Positions 9,354 to 18,515 of a stretch of DNA of 64,000 nt are shown here, one piece after another. The position numbers and the translations under genes are program-made. Numbering within the stretch: position 1 is the stretch's first letter; each line of letters begins with the position of its first letter. Below the pieces are notes generated by a model, which was given only the letters and a program-made list of their open reading frames with translations, made no database searches and had not been told where the DNA came from. Source of the DNA: PALSA-1444 sp964291045 (GTDB taxonomy: Bacteria > Chlamydiota > Chlamydiia > Chlamydiales > Rhabdochlamydiaceae); contig NZ_OZ197277.1 of the NCBI RefSeq assembly GCF_964291045.1, forward strand, positions 1,240,001-1,304,000. Reading direction: 5' to 3'.

Positions 9354-9806
9354 ATGGCTGAAGATCTTGTTTCTAACCGAAAAGCGTTTTACAACTATGA
9401 AATATTAGATACATTTGAAGCTGGCATTGTTCTTGTAGGAACAGAGGTGAAGTCCTTAAGACAACACGGGGGCAACCTTCAAGAGTCGTATGTGATCTTT
9501 AATGAAGATGGAGCTTACCTTAAACTTGCCTCTATCTCCCCTTATAAGTTTGGTAATCTCTTTAATCATGAAGAAAAAAGAGAGAGAAAGCTTCTTTTAC
9601 ATAAAAGAGAAATCAGCAAACTCCGGTCTGCAACAACGGAAAAAGGGCTCACTGTCATAGCGCTCAGTTTTTACCTCAAGCAAGGGAAAATCAAAGTGAA
9701 ACTCGCTCTTGCTAAAGGGAAAAAAACGTATGACAAACGGGATGCGCTGAAAAAAAGAGAGCATGATCGTCAAATTGATCGCTCTTTAAAAAATCTAGAT
9801 GATTGA
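9354..9806 (+). CDS. smpB: SsrA-binding protein SmpB
   Basis: SmpB binds tmRNA and brings it to stalled ribosomes for trans-translation. The conserved block G-T-E-V-K-S-L-R (residues 29-36) and the C-terminal K-K-T-Y-D-K-R (residues 124-130) are diagnostic. The basic C-terminal tail is the part that enters the mRNA channel. The 150-aa length is typical. The gene starts 5 nt after the preceding stop. The dnaN promoter overlaps its last codon. No tmRNA gene is seen in the window. Confidence 0.96.
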   Translation: MAEDLVSNRKAFYNYEILDTFEAGIVLVGTEVKSLRQHGGNLQESYVIFNEDGAYLKLASISPYKFGNLFNHEEKRERKLLLHKREISKLRSATTEKGLTVIALSFYLKQGKIKVKLALAKGKKTYDKRDALKKREHDRQIDRSLKNLDD

Positions 9807-9832
9807 CAGGCACTAAAAAATTACGGTATCTT
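9803..9832 (+). promoter_or_regulatory. Candidate promoter of dnaN-recF
   Basis: A perfect TTGACA (9803-9808) lies across the smpB stop, followed by an 18-bp spacer and TATCTT (9827-9832). Transcription would begin near 9839, leaving a short leader with AAAGGA before the dnaN ATG at 9854. Confidence 0.55.
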
Positions 9833-9853
9833 CTATGCCAAAAAAGGAATCTT

Positions 9854-10954
9854 ATGAAATTCGTTGTCTCTCGTATTGATCTTTTGAATTTGATTAATAA
9901 AATCCAAGCTGTTGTTCCTTCAAAGCCGGCTCTTCCTGTTTTAAATAACGTGCTTCTTGAAGCCAAAGCAGACGGTTTAACGCTTAGCACGACAGATCTT
10001 ACTGTCTCTATGCAAGCCACCTGTGAGGCTCAAATTCATGAAGAAGGAGCCGTAACGCTTCCTGCAAAAAAACTGTTTCAACTCACAAGAGAGCTCACCT
10101 CTTCTCATATTGAAATTGAAACCTCTGTTGGAGAAATTGCCAAGATTAATGCAGGATCTTCTCACTTTAAAATGAGCGGCATGCATCAAGGAGAGTTTCC
10201 CCTTCCCCCTTCTCTTCAGTCAGGAGTTTCTTTAGATATCGATAATACGCTTTTAAAAGAGATGCTCATTCGCAGTTCTTTTGCAGCAGCCCGTGATGAT
10301 AACCGGCAAATTTTAAACGGCACGCTTCTTGAGCTTCAAGGAGATGAGGCCATCTTTACAGCAACAGATGGAAAAAGACTTTGCAGACTCTATACAAAAA
10401 TTGAGTCTAATATCTCGTCTAAAAGCTCTTATGTGATTCCTTTAAGAGCTATTGAAGAGATGATCCGTCTCATTGATGTGAAAGAAGGGCACTCTACGCT
10501 CTCCTTCTTTCCTGACCGTATGGGTATTGCCATTAGTAATATCACCCTCACCTCTAAGCTTTTAAATGGGCAATATCCTGATGTGAATAAAGTGATTCCG
10601 CAAAAATCCCTCTCACCGCTCATTTTACACCGTGAAGAACTGATTGCTCTTTTAAGACAAATTTCTCTCTTTACAACAGAGCATAGTAGCGCTGTGAAGT
10701 TCACCTTTTCTTCCGGAGAGCTTCATTTAACAGCGATGAGTTCGGATCTTGGAGAAGGGTCTGTCAGCATGAGTGTGAACTACGGAGGCCCAAAGCTTGA
10801 TATCGCCTTTAACCCGCAATTTTTCTTAGATATTTTACGGCACTCTAAAGATGAAACTGTGCACCTTTCGATTACAGACGCTTTTAGTCCAGGACTCATT
10901 ACAGATTCCACATCGTCTCAATTTGTTTTGATGCCGATGCGACTTGATTCTTAA
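9854..10954 (+). CDS. dnaN: DNA polymerase III beta sliding clamp
   Basis: DnaN forms the dimeric ring that tethers the replicative polymerase to DNA. The protein starts M-K-F-V-V-S-R-I-D and shows the three-domain clamp pattern, with A-A-A-R-D-D-N-R-Q-I-L-N-G in domain 2 and the terminal L-M-P-M-R-L hallmark. A longer reading from 9803 is rejected: ATG 9854 gives the usual 366 aa and has an AAAGGA ribosome site. The stop TAA is followed at once by the recF ATG, so the two are co-translated. Confidence 0.97.
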   Translation: MKFVVSRIDLLNLINKIQAVVPSKPALPVLNNVLLEAKADGLTLSTTDLTVSMQATCEAQIHEEGAVTLPAKKLFQLTRELTSSHIEIETSVGEIAKINAGSSHFKMSGMHQGEFPLPPSLQSGVSLDIDNTLLKEMLIRSSFAAARDDNRQILNGTLLELQGDEAIFTATDGKRLCRLYTKIESNISSKSSYVIPLRAIEEMIRLIDVKEGHSTLSFFPDRMGIAISNITLTSKLLNGQYPDVNKVIPQKSLSPLILHREELIALLRQISLFTTEHSSAVKFTFSSGELHLTAMSSDLGEGSVSMSVNYGGPKLDIAFNPQFFLDILRHSKDETVHLSITDAFSPGLITDSTSSQFVLMPMRLDS

Positions 10955-11995
10955 ATGTTCATCCAGAAGATTTATTTAAGGCATTTTCGTAATTATTTAG
11001 AGGAATCCATCACATTTTCCCCCCATACTAATTTGATTTGGGGGAAAAATGCTCAAGGGAAAACCTCTCTTTTAGAAGCACTATTTCTAGCTTCTATGGG
11101 AAGATCGTTTCGTACCCCTCACCTTAAAGAGCTCATTCACGAAAAAGGGTCCTTTTTTTTCATTGAAATTCAGTTTGAAAAAGATGGTATACAACAAATT
11201 GTAAAACTCTCTTTTGATGGAGAGAGTAAACGGTTAGAGATTAATCACTCTACCTACTCTCACTTTAGTCCCCTCTTAGGGATTTTGCCCATTGTCCTTC
11301 TCACCCCTGAAGATGTACAGCTCATTACAGGCGCCCCTTCTGAGAGAAGACGGTTTTTAGATCTGCATTTAGCGCAAAGCGATCCGCTTTATGTATTTCA
11401 CCTCACAAGGTACCATAGAGCTCTAAAGCAACGTAATACCCTTCTTAAGCAAGGGAAAACTGACGGGCTTTTACCGTTTGAAGAGCTGATGAAGATTGCA
11501 GCTACCTACATTCAAGAGCAAAGATCACTCCTCATTAAAACGCTATCTCCTCTTCTTGAAGAGGGGGTGCAAGCGCTTTCTGAAAACTGTGATCATATTG
11601 AGATTAAATACCACCCCTCCATGGTTCACGACTATACAAAATATAGAGCAAGAGACCTTCATCTCAAATCAACATCAATGGGCCCTCATCGGGATGATTT
11701 TACGCTTCTCATCAATCAAAAATCAGCAGCTAGTTTTGCAAGTCAAGGGCAAATCAGATCAGCTGTTGCGTCGTTAAGACTCTCTCAATGGAAAATACTC
11801 TCTGATCATCATCAATTTCCTGCTCTTTTTTGTATCGATGATTTTGGGGTGCATCTTGATCAAGCAAGAAGAGATGCGCTTCTTAATCACATCACCTCAC
11901 AGGGACAGATTTTTTTAACTTCCCCCTTTTTTTTAGATCATAAAGACTACCATGCTCTTCATATTGAAGAGGGAAAGCTCTTCCCCTCCCCCTAA
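10955..11995 (+). CDS. recF: DNA replication and repair protein RecF
   Basis: RecF is an SMC-like ATPase that helps load RecA at gaps. Walker A is G-K-N-A-Q-G-K-T-S (residues 30-38). The ABC signature region is F-A-S-Q-G-Q-I-R-S near residue 250. Walker B is L-F-C-I-D-D-F-G near 290. Its ATG directly abuts the dnaN stop. Length (346 aa) is close to the usual ~360. Confidence 0.96.
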   Translation: MFIQKIYLRHFRNYLEESITFSPHTNLIWGKNAQGKTSLLEALFLASMGRSFRTPHLKELIHEKGSFFFIEIQFEKDGIQQIVKLSFDGESKRLEINHSTYSHFSPLLGILPIVLLTPEDVQLITGAPSERRRFLDLHLAQSDPLYVFHLTRYHRALKQRNTLLKQGKTDGLLPFEELMKIAATYIQEQRSLLIKTLSPLLEEGVQALSENCDHIEIKYHPSMVHDYTKYRARDLHLKSTSMGPHRDDFTLLINQKSAASFASQGQIRSAVASLRLSQWKILSDHHQFPALFCIDDFGVHLDQARRDALLNHITSQGQIFLTSPFFLDHKDYHALHIEEGKLFPSP

Positions 11996-12401
11996 AGTAA
12001 GAAGATATTTTTTCTTTAACGGCAGTTTGAGATTAACCAAATGCCTAAAATCTATATCTTTATTTAAAAAAACTGTTACCTTTTTTTCTAAAAATATTAC
12101 ATGAAAAATTAATTCTATTTTTTTGAAAAAATAAGGATTTTTCCAAGAAATCAATACTTTTAAGGCACTATGTAATGCCCCTTTTAGCAACTAGGAAGTT
12201 AAGTTAAAGAAAAAAAAATCTTCGCTTTAAAAGATATAATATTCAGGATAAAGTATATGATTTTTTTAATTCATGCTTTACTTGAACTGAAAATATTGAT
12301 AAAGTTTCAAACTTCATAGAGAGATGTGCCAGAGGATCAAGCGAGAAATTTATATCCTTTGGGGACTCGTTAGCTTAAAAACATAAATCAAAAGTTATAG
12401 T
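11996..12401. other. AT-rich intergenic region, no gene seen
   Basis: About 400 bp between recF and the TPR gene, strongly AT-rich with frequent stops in all frames. No RNA gene or convincing hairpin terminator was recognised. It probably holds the TPR gene's promoter, but no box stands out. Confidence 0.5.
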
Positions 12402-15400
12402 ATGACAATTAAACCTTATGCTTTAATGGCAGATCCATTAGAGGCTCTTTATTCCCAAGAAAATTTATCTAGTTTAGCAAAAAATGCGGATGAAAATTCG
12501 TCTAGAAAACTCCAAATAGAATGTTCAAAAACAGACCAGGTAGCAAAAGATATTTTAGAAATAAGTGGCAATAACAACACTAATAATATTTTAGATTTAC
12601 ATCCAATCATAGAGTCCTTAAATGATGAATTTGGTACAGAAAAAGAATTTTTTATCCAGGCAATTGATTGTAATTCTCAAGACGGGAGCGTTTACAACAA
12701 ACTTGCAAATCTTCTAGAAAATGGTGAAACCATTCAGCTTTTAAGCGGGAAAATCTATACAAATAAAGAACTCTATCTTAAGGCGATTGATTTAAATCCT
12801 CAAGATATAAATCCTTACTATAATCTTGCATATCTTCTAGAAAATAATGAAACCATTCAGCTTTTAAGTGGGGAAATCTATACAAATAAAGAACTCTACC
12901 TTAAGGCGATTGATTTAAATCCTCAAGATGTGAGTCCTTACAATAATCTTGCATATCTTCTAGAAAATAGTGAAACCATTCAGCTTTTAAGTGGGGAAAT
13001 CTATACAAATAAAGAACTCTACCTTAAGGCGATTGATTTAGATCCTCAAGATGTGAGTCCTTACAATAATCTTGCATATCTTTTAGAAAATAGTGAAACC
13101 ATTCAGCTTTTAAATGGGGAAACCTATACGAATAAAGAACTCTACCTTAAGGCGATTGATTTAAATCCTCAAGATGTAAATCTCTACACTAATCTTGCAA
13201 ATCTTCTAGGAAATAGTGAAACCATTCAGCTTTTAAGTAAGGAAACCTATACGAATAAAGAACTCTACCTTAAGGCGATTGATTTAAATCCTCAAGATGT
13301 AAATCTCTACAATAATCTTGCATATCTTCTAGAAAATAGTGAAACCATTCAGCTTTTAAGCGGGGAAACCTATACGAATAAAGAACTCTACCTTAAGGCG
13401 ATTGATTTAAATCCTCAAGATGTAAATCCTTACACTAATCTTGCAAATCTTCTAGGAAATAATGAAACCATTCAGCTTTTAAATGGGGAAATCTATACGA
13501 ATAAAGAACTCTACCTTAAGACGATTGATTTAAACCCTAAATATGAAGATTCCTACACTAATCTTGCAAATCTTCTAGGAAATAGTGAAACCATTCAGCT
13601 TTTAAATGGGGAAGCCTATACAAATAAAGAACTCTATATTAAGGCTATTGAGTTAAACCCTAAAGGTGAGATTCCTTATATTAATCTTGCTAATCTTTTG
13701 GCAAGAGATGAAACAGTTCAACTGTTAAATGGAGAAGTCTATACAAATAAAAAGCTTTACATTAAGGCCATTGAGTTAAACCCTAAAGGTGAGATTCCTT
13801 ATATTAATCTTGCTGATCTTTTGGCAAGAGATGAAACAGTTCAACTGTTAAACGGAGAAGTCTATACAAATAAAAAGCTCTATGTTAAGGCTATTGAGTT
13901 AAATCCTAAAGATGACTGTTCCTATACTAGTCTTGCCCACCTTTTAACAAAAAATGAAACAATCACCTTTTTAAGTGGGGAGATTTATACCAGTAAAGAG
14001 CTTTATCTTAAGGCTATTAAATTAAATCCTAAAAATCTACAGGCCTATACAATCCTTGCACATCTTTTAGAAAAAGATGAAACGGTCCAACTTTTAAATG
14101 AAAAAGCTTATACGAAAAAAGAGATTTACCTTAAGGCTATTGATTCACATCCTCAACATGAATGCTTTTATTCTACTCTTACAAATCTTCTGAAAGATGA
14201 TGAGCCTGTAACACTTTTAAATGGGGAAATTTATACAAAAAAGAAGCTTTATCTTAAGGCTATTGATTTAAATCCTACAAATGAAGCTAATTACGCCAAT
14301 CTTGCAGATCTTCTAACAGATGATGAATCAGTCCAGTTTTTAAATAGGGCACTCTATACAAAAAAAGAACTTTATCTTAAGGCTACTGATTTAGAATCTG
14401 TTACACACATGAGCTCAAGAGCTATGGAATATTTACAACACTTCTATATTCAAGAAATTGGTACAAATCCGGAGAAAATAGAAAACTACTTTAACTTAAT
14501 TACAGTCATGCAACACGGCACTGTTTATTTACAGAATGGAATGAAAGTAGATAGTGCATTTTATTTTCGAGAAGCGCTTCGTTTGGATCCTACCTCTGCT
14601 TTTAGCTCACGATTTGCTAAGGGGGTTTTCTCTGTAGCTTCTGATTTATCTAATCAAGTGGAAAGAATTTTGCAGCAACCTCAGGAGATGACTGTTAGAA
14701 ATGGATCTTATATAACGCAGATTCTCAAAGGAGGGGCTTATTTAGAGTTAGAACATGATAAGAAGATATCTATAAGGGCACTTTATGAACATGCTCTTCC
14801 TTTTCTTTCATCGGTATATTTAAAGCATAGAGGAGAGGAAAAACTTGGAGACTATCTCTCTTCTAGAAAGCATATTGTATTACAAGATGGGGTAAAGTTT
14901 ACAAAATTAATGGCCTACACGTACGCCCATCAAAAAAAATACACTAGTCATATTTTAGGAAAACTAGGTGATGCGACTCACCCTGAAAAGCATTTTCTAT
15001 TAAATGAACAGTGTTATGATAAAAGAACCTTGTACCAACACGCCAAACAGTATAATACAGATATTACAGCTTGCTTAAGGATGGCCGAATCCCTTTACCC
15101 ACATGAATGGTTAAGAAAGGAAGAGTTATTTCACAGCATCTTAGATCAAGTTTCTCAATTGAGAGAATTTTCTTGGGAAGCTATCACAATATTTGTCCGG
15201 ATTCTTTCTCAATATGAACTGACAGGTTTAGCATCTAAATATCTTCTAATTTTTGAAGAGCGCATTAAAGGACTTAATCGTCCTGAGGAATGTTATCCTA
15301 TACCTGCAAATGAATACTATAAAGATTCAGAGATCAGTGATAAGCTTTATTTTATCAAAAAACAGGAGTTATTACTCTATTTATTCAAGTACATGCCTGA

Positions 15401-15842
15401 TCATGAAGAGATGTATGTAGCTTTTGCAAGAAGTTTTGAGTCCCCTGTGATGATTCATGAAAAGAATTATGCCTCAAAAGAGGCTCTTTATCTTAAAGCC
15501 ATTGATATTAATCCTGAATATAGCTTGCCCTACTTCCTTTTAGGAAAAGAGCTTTTTCATCAAAATATCAAGAGTATTCAGCTTTTAAATGGAGTGACTT
15601 TGTCTTGTAAACAGCTTTTCATGAGAGCGATACAGCTAGGAACGTATGAGGCAGAAGCTTACCACTTAGCAGCTATTATGATGGATGATAGAGAAGGCAT
15701 TCTTCTTTTTGATGAGAAGACTATTCTTTCAAGAGGAGATCTCTTCATCCGTGCATTTGAGCTTGACTTTACACGGATAATGGATTTTAAAAATTTCATC
15801 TCTTATATAAAAAGAAACAAAAAATTAACGAAATCAGGCTGA
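12402..15842 (+). CDS. Large TPR-like repeat protein
   Basis: The protein (1146 aa) contains about 14 tandem 41-residue repeats from roughly residue 85 to 665. The pattern is E-T-I-Q-L-L-.-G-E-.-Y-T-N-K-E-L-Y-L-K-A-I followed by D-L-N-P-Q-D and a Y-.-N-L-A helix. The A-I-.-L-N-P core is tetratricopeptide-like, lengthened by a short hairpin segment L-L-N-G-E-.-Y. Degenerate repeats reappear near residues 1020-1090. The centre (670-1000) is less repetitive. No signal peptide or membrane helix is visible. The ATG lacks a clear Shine-Dalgarno, and an in-frame ATG eight codons later is possible. TPR scaffolds mediate protein-protein contacts. A secreted or host-facing role is only an inference from size and repeat expansion. 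Confidence 0.8.
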   Translation: MTIKPYALMADPLEALYSQENLSSLAKNADENSSRKLQIECSKTDQVAKDILEISGNNNTNNILDLHPIIESLNDEFGTEKEFFIQAIDCNSQDGSVYNKLANLLENGETIQLLSGKIYTNKELYLKAIDLNPQDINPYYNLAYLLENNETIQLLSGEIYTNKELYLKAIDLNPQDVSPYNNLAYLLENSETIQLLSGEIYTNKELYLKAIDLDPQDVSPYNNLAYLLENSETIQLLNGETYTNKELYLKAIDLNPQDVNLYTNLANLLGNSETIQLLSKETYTNKELYLKAIDLNPQDVNLYNNLAYLLENSETIQLLSGETYTNKELYLKAIDLNPQDVNPYTNLANLLGNNETIQLLNGEIYTNKELYLKTIDLNPKYEDSYTNLANLLGNSETIQLLNGEAYTNKELYIKAIELNPKGEIPYINLANLLARDETVQLLNGEVYTNKKLYIKAIELNPKGEIPYINLADLLARDETVQLLNGEVYTNKKLYVKAIELNPKDDCSYTSLAHLLTKNETITFLSGEIYTSKELYLKAIKLNPKNLQAYTILAHLLEKDETVQLLNEKAYTKKEIYLKAIDSHPQHECFYSTLTNLLKDDEPVTLLNGEIYTKKKLYLKAIDLNPTNEANYANLADLLTDDESVQFLNRALYTKKELYLKATDLESVTHMSSRAMEYLQHFYIQEIGTNPEKIENYFNLITVMQHGTVYLQNGMKVDSAFYFREALRLDPTSAFSSRFAKGVFSVASDLSNQVERILQQPQEMTVRNGSYITQILKGGAYLELEHDKKISIRALYEHALPFLSSVYLKHRGEEKLGDYLSSRKHIVLQDGVKFTKLMAYTYAHQKKYTSHILGKLGDATHPEKHFLLNEQCYDKRTLYQHAKQYNTDITACLRMAESLYPHEWLRKEELFHSILDQVSQLREFSWEAITIFVRILSQYELTGLASKYLLIFEERIKGLNRPEECYPIPANEYYKDSEISDKLYFIKKQELLLYLFKYMPDHEEMYVAFARSFESPVMIHEKNYASKEALYLKAIDINPEYSLPYFLLGKELFHQNIKSIQLLNGVTLSCKQLFMRAIQLGTYEAEAYHLAAIMMDDREGILLFDEKTILSRGDLFIRAFELDFTRIMDFKNFISYIKRNKKLTKSG
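12663..14396 (+). repeat. Tandem 123-bp coding repeats
   Basis: The string CCATTCAGCTTTTAA recurs on an exact 123-bp period (for example its CATTCAGC at 12731 and 12854). The first eight units are nearly identical in DNA, while later ones diverge. This suggests recent expansion by slippage or unequal recombination. Confidence 0.9.
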
Positions 15843-15958
15843 ATATGAACCCTGTACGATTACATATATTAGCAGTCCTAGAACCTTGATTTGAGAAAAT
15901 CATCGCAAATCATTAATGGAGTGCAAAATAAGGTAGCTCATTCAAGTTCATTCATTTT

Positions 15959-16015
15959 TCAACCTTCTTGTTGATTTTTTTTCTAGATAAAAAAAATGCG
16001 TACTTAGAAGGTTGA
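15959..16015. terminator. Long inverted repeat between convergent genes
   Basis: TCAACCTTCT (15959-15968) and AGAAGGTTGA (16006-16015) pair perfectly. Inside them, a run of T and a run of A around CTAGAT could extend the stem. It lies between the convergent TPR gene and pgi and may terminate both, although a clean U-tract after the stem is missing. Confidence 0.45.
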
Positions 16016-16075
16016 TTTTCAAGATTGAAAATGTTGTTTTGGTCAATCCAAAACAGGCTTTTCTTTAGCCCTTTT

Positions 16076-17620
16076 TTAATCTTGGATAAAGTTAACATAA
16101 GCGTGTAAAAGAGGATCCTTAGAGGCTTTGTTAGCGCGGCTTAATACCATCTCTTCGATCATCTTAGATGAGAGCCTCTTACCTAACTGCACACCTTCTT
16201 GATCAAACGAGTTAATACCCCATAAAAACCCTTGAAAGGCTATTTTATGTTCATAATAAGCCATGAGAGATCCTAGTGTAAAAGGGTCGCATTTTTTTGC
16301 CATTAAGATGTGAGAAGGGCGGCCCCCTTCAAAATGTTTATTGGGATTTTGAGAGCTCTCCCCAGCTGCTAAACTAATTGCCTGCGCAATCATATTTCCT
16401 AGTAGCTTCTCTTGAGATAAGCTTTTATCTATTTCTAAATCAAATCCATAAGCGGGCTCTAAGAAGCCGATAAATTCTAAAGAGGCAAGAAGATCTCCTT
16501 GATGAAGCAGCTGAAAAAAAGAGTGTTGTCCATTTGTTCCTGGCTCTCCCCAAACAATAGGGCCTGTAGGATAGCTCACTTTTTCTCCCTGCCGGCTGAT
16601 GTGTTTACCGTTAGACTCCATACTTAGCTGCTGTAAATACGCGGGAAAGCGAGATAGCGCTTCACTATAGGGAATCACAGCTATAGTAGGGATTTTTAAG
16701 AACGAGTGGTTCCACACGCCTAAAAGCGCTGCAAAAAGAGGAAGATTTTCATTAGGAGAGACCTTAAGAGCGATTTGATCCATCTCATACGCGCCTTCAA
16801 GAAACTGTAAAAAAGAGGCATACCCTAAGATGAAGGATAACACAACCGCTCCTACCATCGATGTGACGGAAAACCGTCCTCCAATAGAGTCCCAAATGTA
16901 GAAAACCTCTCTATAATAAAGAAGATTGTCCATGAGGCTCTTCTCTTCTGTTACTGCAATGAGATGCTGTTTGGGATCAAGACCCTCTTCTTTAAGCCTT
17001 TCTCGAATTAACGCCTCATTTGTGAGGGTTTCAAGAGTGGTTCCTGATTTAGAAACGATCACAAAAAGGGTCTTTTTAAGATCCAAAGAATTTAAGATGG
17101 AATAACTTGCATCTGGGTCAATATTTGCGATAAAGTGAGCCTCTCTTCCTTTGATGCCATATGGTTTTAGCGCCTGATACACAGCCTCTGGGCCAAGTGA
17201 TGACCCTCCAATTCCCACCTGGACAAGTGTGGTAAAATCCATAACTTCTGTTAAAAATTGCTGAAGACGGGTCAGCTCTTGTTGATTTTTTTCAGCGATG
17301 AAGCTAGCTTTTTGAGATAAAGGAACCTGACCTTTAGGGATGCGGAGCGCTGTATGCAGCACGGATCTATTTTCAGAAGGGATGTTCTCTAGCTTATTAA
17401 TCACCTCTCCAGATTGCATCTTAAGCATCCACTCAAGCGCTTTTTTCTCCTCTGCAAACGCAAAAAGCTGTGATAAAATGGCCTCTGTGACAAGCTCTGT
17501 TGCATAGGAGAGTTTAAAGGCGCCAGCTTCTAATTGATAGCTCTTAACCCGAGTTGCTGTCAGATCTTCTCTTAAATTAGGTACGCACTGAACACATTGC
17601 TCTAAAGGATGGCTTAGCAT
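16076..17620 (-). CDS. pgi: Glucose-6-phosphate isomerase
   Basis: Pgi interconverts glucose-6-phosphate and fructose-6-phosphate in the cytoplasm. Visible signatures are G-I-G-G-S-S-L-G-P-E near residue 138, the sugar-phosphate-binding V-S-K-S-G-T-T near 190, G-G-R-F-S-V-T near 244 and the C-terminal half motif E-P-G-T-N-G-Q-H. Length (514 aa) is within the family range. It is transcribed towards the TPR gene and appears monocistronic. The TPR-pgi gap holds an inverted repeat that may serve as terminator. Confidence 0.96.
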   Translation of the reverse strand: MLSHPLEQCVQCVPNLREDLTATRVKSYQLEAGAFKLSYATELVTEAILSQLFAFAEEKKALEWMLKMQSGEVINKLENIPSENRSVLHTALRIPKGQVPLSQKASFIAEKNQQELTRLQQFLTEVMDFTTLVQVGIGGSSLGPEAVYQALKPYGIKGREAHFIANIDPDASYSILNSLDLKKTLFVIVSKSGTTLETLTNEALIRERLKEEGLDPKQHLIAVTEEKSLMDNLLYYREVFYIWDSIGGRFSVTSMVGAVVLSFILGYASFLQFLEGAYEMDQIALKVSPNENLPLFAALLGVWNHSFLKIPTIAVIPYSEALSRFPAYLQQLSMESNGKHISRQGEKVSYPTGPIVWGEPGTNGQHSFFQLLHQGDLLASLEFIGFLEPAYGFDLEIDKSLSQEKLLGNMIAQAISLAAGESSQNPNKHFEGGRPSHILMAKKCDPFTLGSLMAYYEHKIAFQGFLWGINSFDQEGVQLGKRLSSKMIEEMVLSRANKASKDPLLHAYVNFIQD

Positions 17621-17688
17621 CTCTTATCTCCTATTTGATTACTTCTTAACCCAAAGTGGTATTTTGCTCTATTTTTAAAACTTCGTTA

Positions 17689-17718
17689 TTGATGAAAAGG
17701 GGTGAAGTGAGCTATACT
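17689..17718 (+). promoter_or_regulatory. Candidate promoter of tRNA-Pro
   Basis: TTGATG (17689-17694), an 18-bp spacer and TATACT (17713-17718) lie 10 bp upstream of the mature tRNA 5' end, the spacing expected for a tRNA transcript. Confidence 0.6.
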
Positions 17719-18515
17719 GACTCCTGTTCGGAGCATAGCGCAGCTTGGCTAGCGCAACTGCTTTGGGAGCAGTGGGTCGGGGGTTCGAATCCCTCTGCTC
17801 CGAACTTTATCACACTCCCTCCAGCGGCTTCAAATCCACAGATTTGCCGTTTTCCGTAAGCTGAAATTGTCTCTTCAAATACAATGATTTCATCAAGTCC
17901 ATTCCATAACTCACTGAGCTGCCTTTCAGGAATCACTTTAATCTTTTTATGGGCGTTTTGAAACGTGCTTAAAAGCGTGGTTAATCGCTCCTGAATACTC
18001 AGAGAAAACAGTTCATCAGAAGGAAGAACGACCCCGATGGGAGATTCCTCAGGTGTTAAGGAGAGCTCTAGATAAGAAAACCGCTCTTTAGAAAGAAGAT
18101 AAGCCATCTCACCAAGAGGTCTTTTCAGCGGATTACTAAAAAGAGCATAAGGAACTGCTTCCTCAGGTAAAAAAGAGGCTAACCTATGTAAATAATCTCC
18201 TAAGAGAGAAGCTAACTCCCCCTCTGATAAATTTTCTTCAGAAACAGTGAGAGTTGAGAGCACTTCAATAGACCCTTGAAATACAACAACACCCTGACAA
18301 GAATGCTTAATAAGAGGCCACACTTCTTTCGAAAAATGCTCAAACGCCCTCACAAGTGCATAAAAAATAGAAGTGTCATTTAAAAAAAAGGGACCTTCAT
18401 CAAAGCCGCAATTTAGATGAACATAGAAAGGCTCTTCTAAATTCAGCATATCCCCAATCTCTTCATCCCAATTAAGATCCGAAGAGGAAGAGGCATAAAG
18501 TGTCACGATTGCCAC
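17712..18515 (-). CDS. Hypothetical protein whose 3' end runs antisense through tRNA-Pro
   Basis: This 267-aa protein starts with GTG directly abutting the trmB stop, so it is probably co-transcribed with trmB. The family is not recognised. The body (residues ~1-235) has acidic and hydrophobic segments without signal peptide or membrane helix. The last ~30 codons are the complement of the tRNA-Pro gene and give the familiar spurious peptide G-F-E-P-P-T. The stop overlaps the tRNA's -10 box. The native protein may end earlier, with the present tail due to loss of the original stop, or the overlap may be real. The body looks genuine because it is a long frame tightly coupled to trmB. Confidence 0.6.
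   Translation of the reverse strand: MAIVTLYASSSSDLNWDEEIGDMLNLEEPFYVHLNCGFDEGPFFLNDTSIFYALVRAFEHFSKEVWPLIKHSCQGVVVFQGSIEVLSTLTVSEENLSEGELASLLGDYLHRLASFLPEEAVPYALFSNPLKRPLGEMAYLLSKERFSYLELSLTPEESPIGVVLPSDELFSLSIQERLTTLLSTFQNAHKKIKVIPERQLSELWNGLDEIIVFEETISAYGKRQICGFEAAGGSVIKFGAEGFEPPTHCSQSSCASQAALCSEQESV
17729..17803 (+). tRNA. tRNA-Pro (UGG)
   Basis: Acceptor CGGAGCA pairs with TGCTCCG. The anticodon arm is CTGCT-TTTGGGA-AGCAG... with anticodon TGG, and the T loop is TTCGAAT. A promoter lies just upstream, and the 3' end of a minus-strand gene overlaps the whole tRNA. Confidence 0.95.

Noticed and set aside
9803..9853. Longer start for dnaN
   Set aside because: It would add 17 residues not found in beta clamps and overlap the promoter. 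ATG 9854 has a proper ribosome site.
12663..14396. CRISPR-like regular repeats
   Set aside because: The 123-bp units are contiguous and in frame with no unique spacers, so they are coding repeats.
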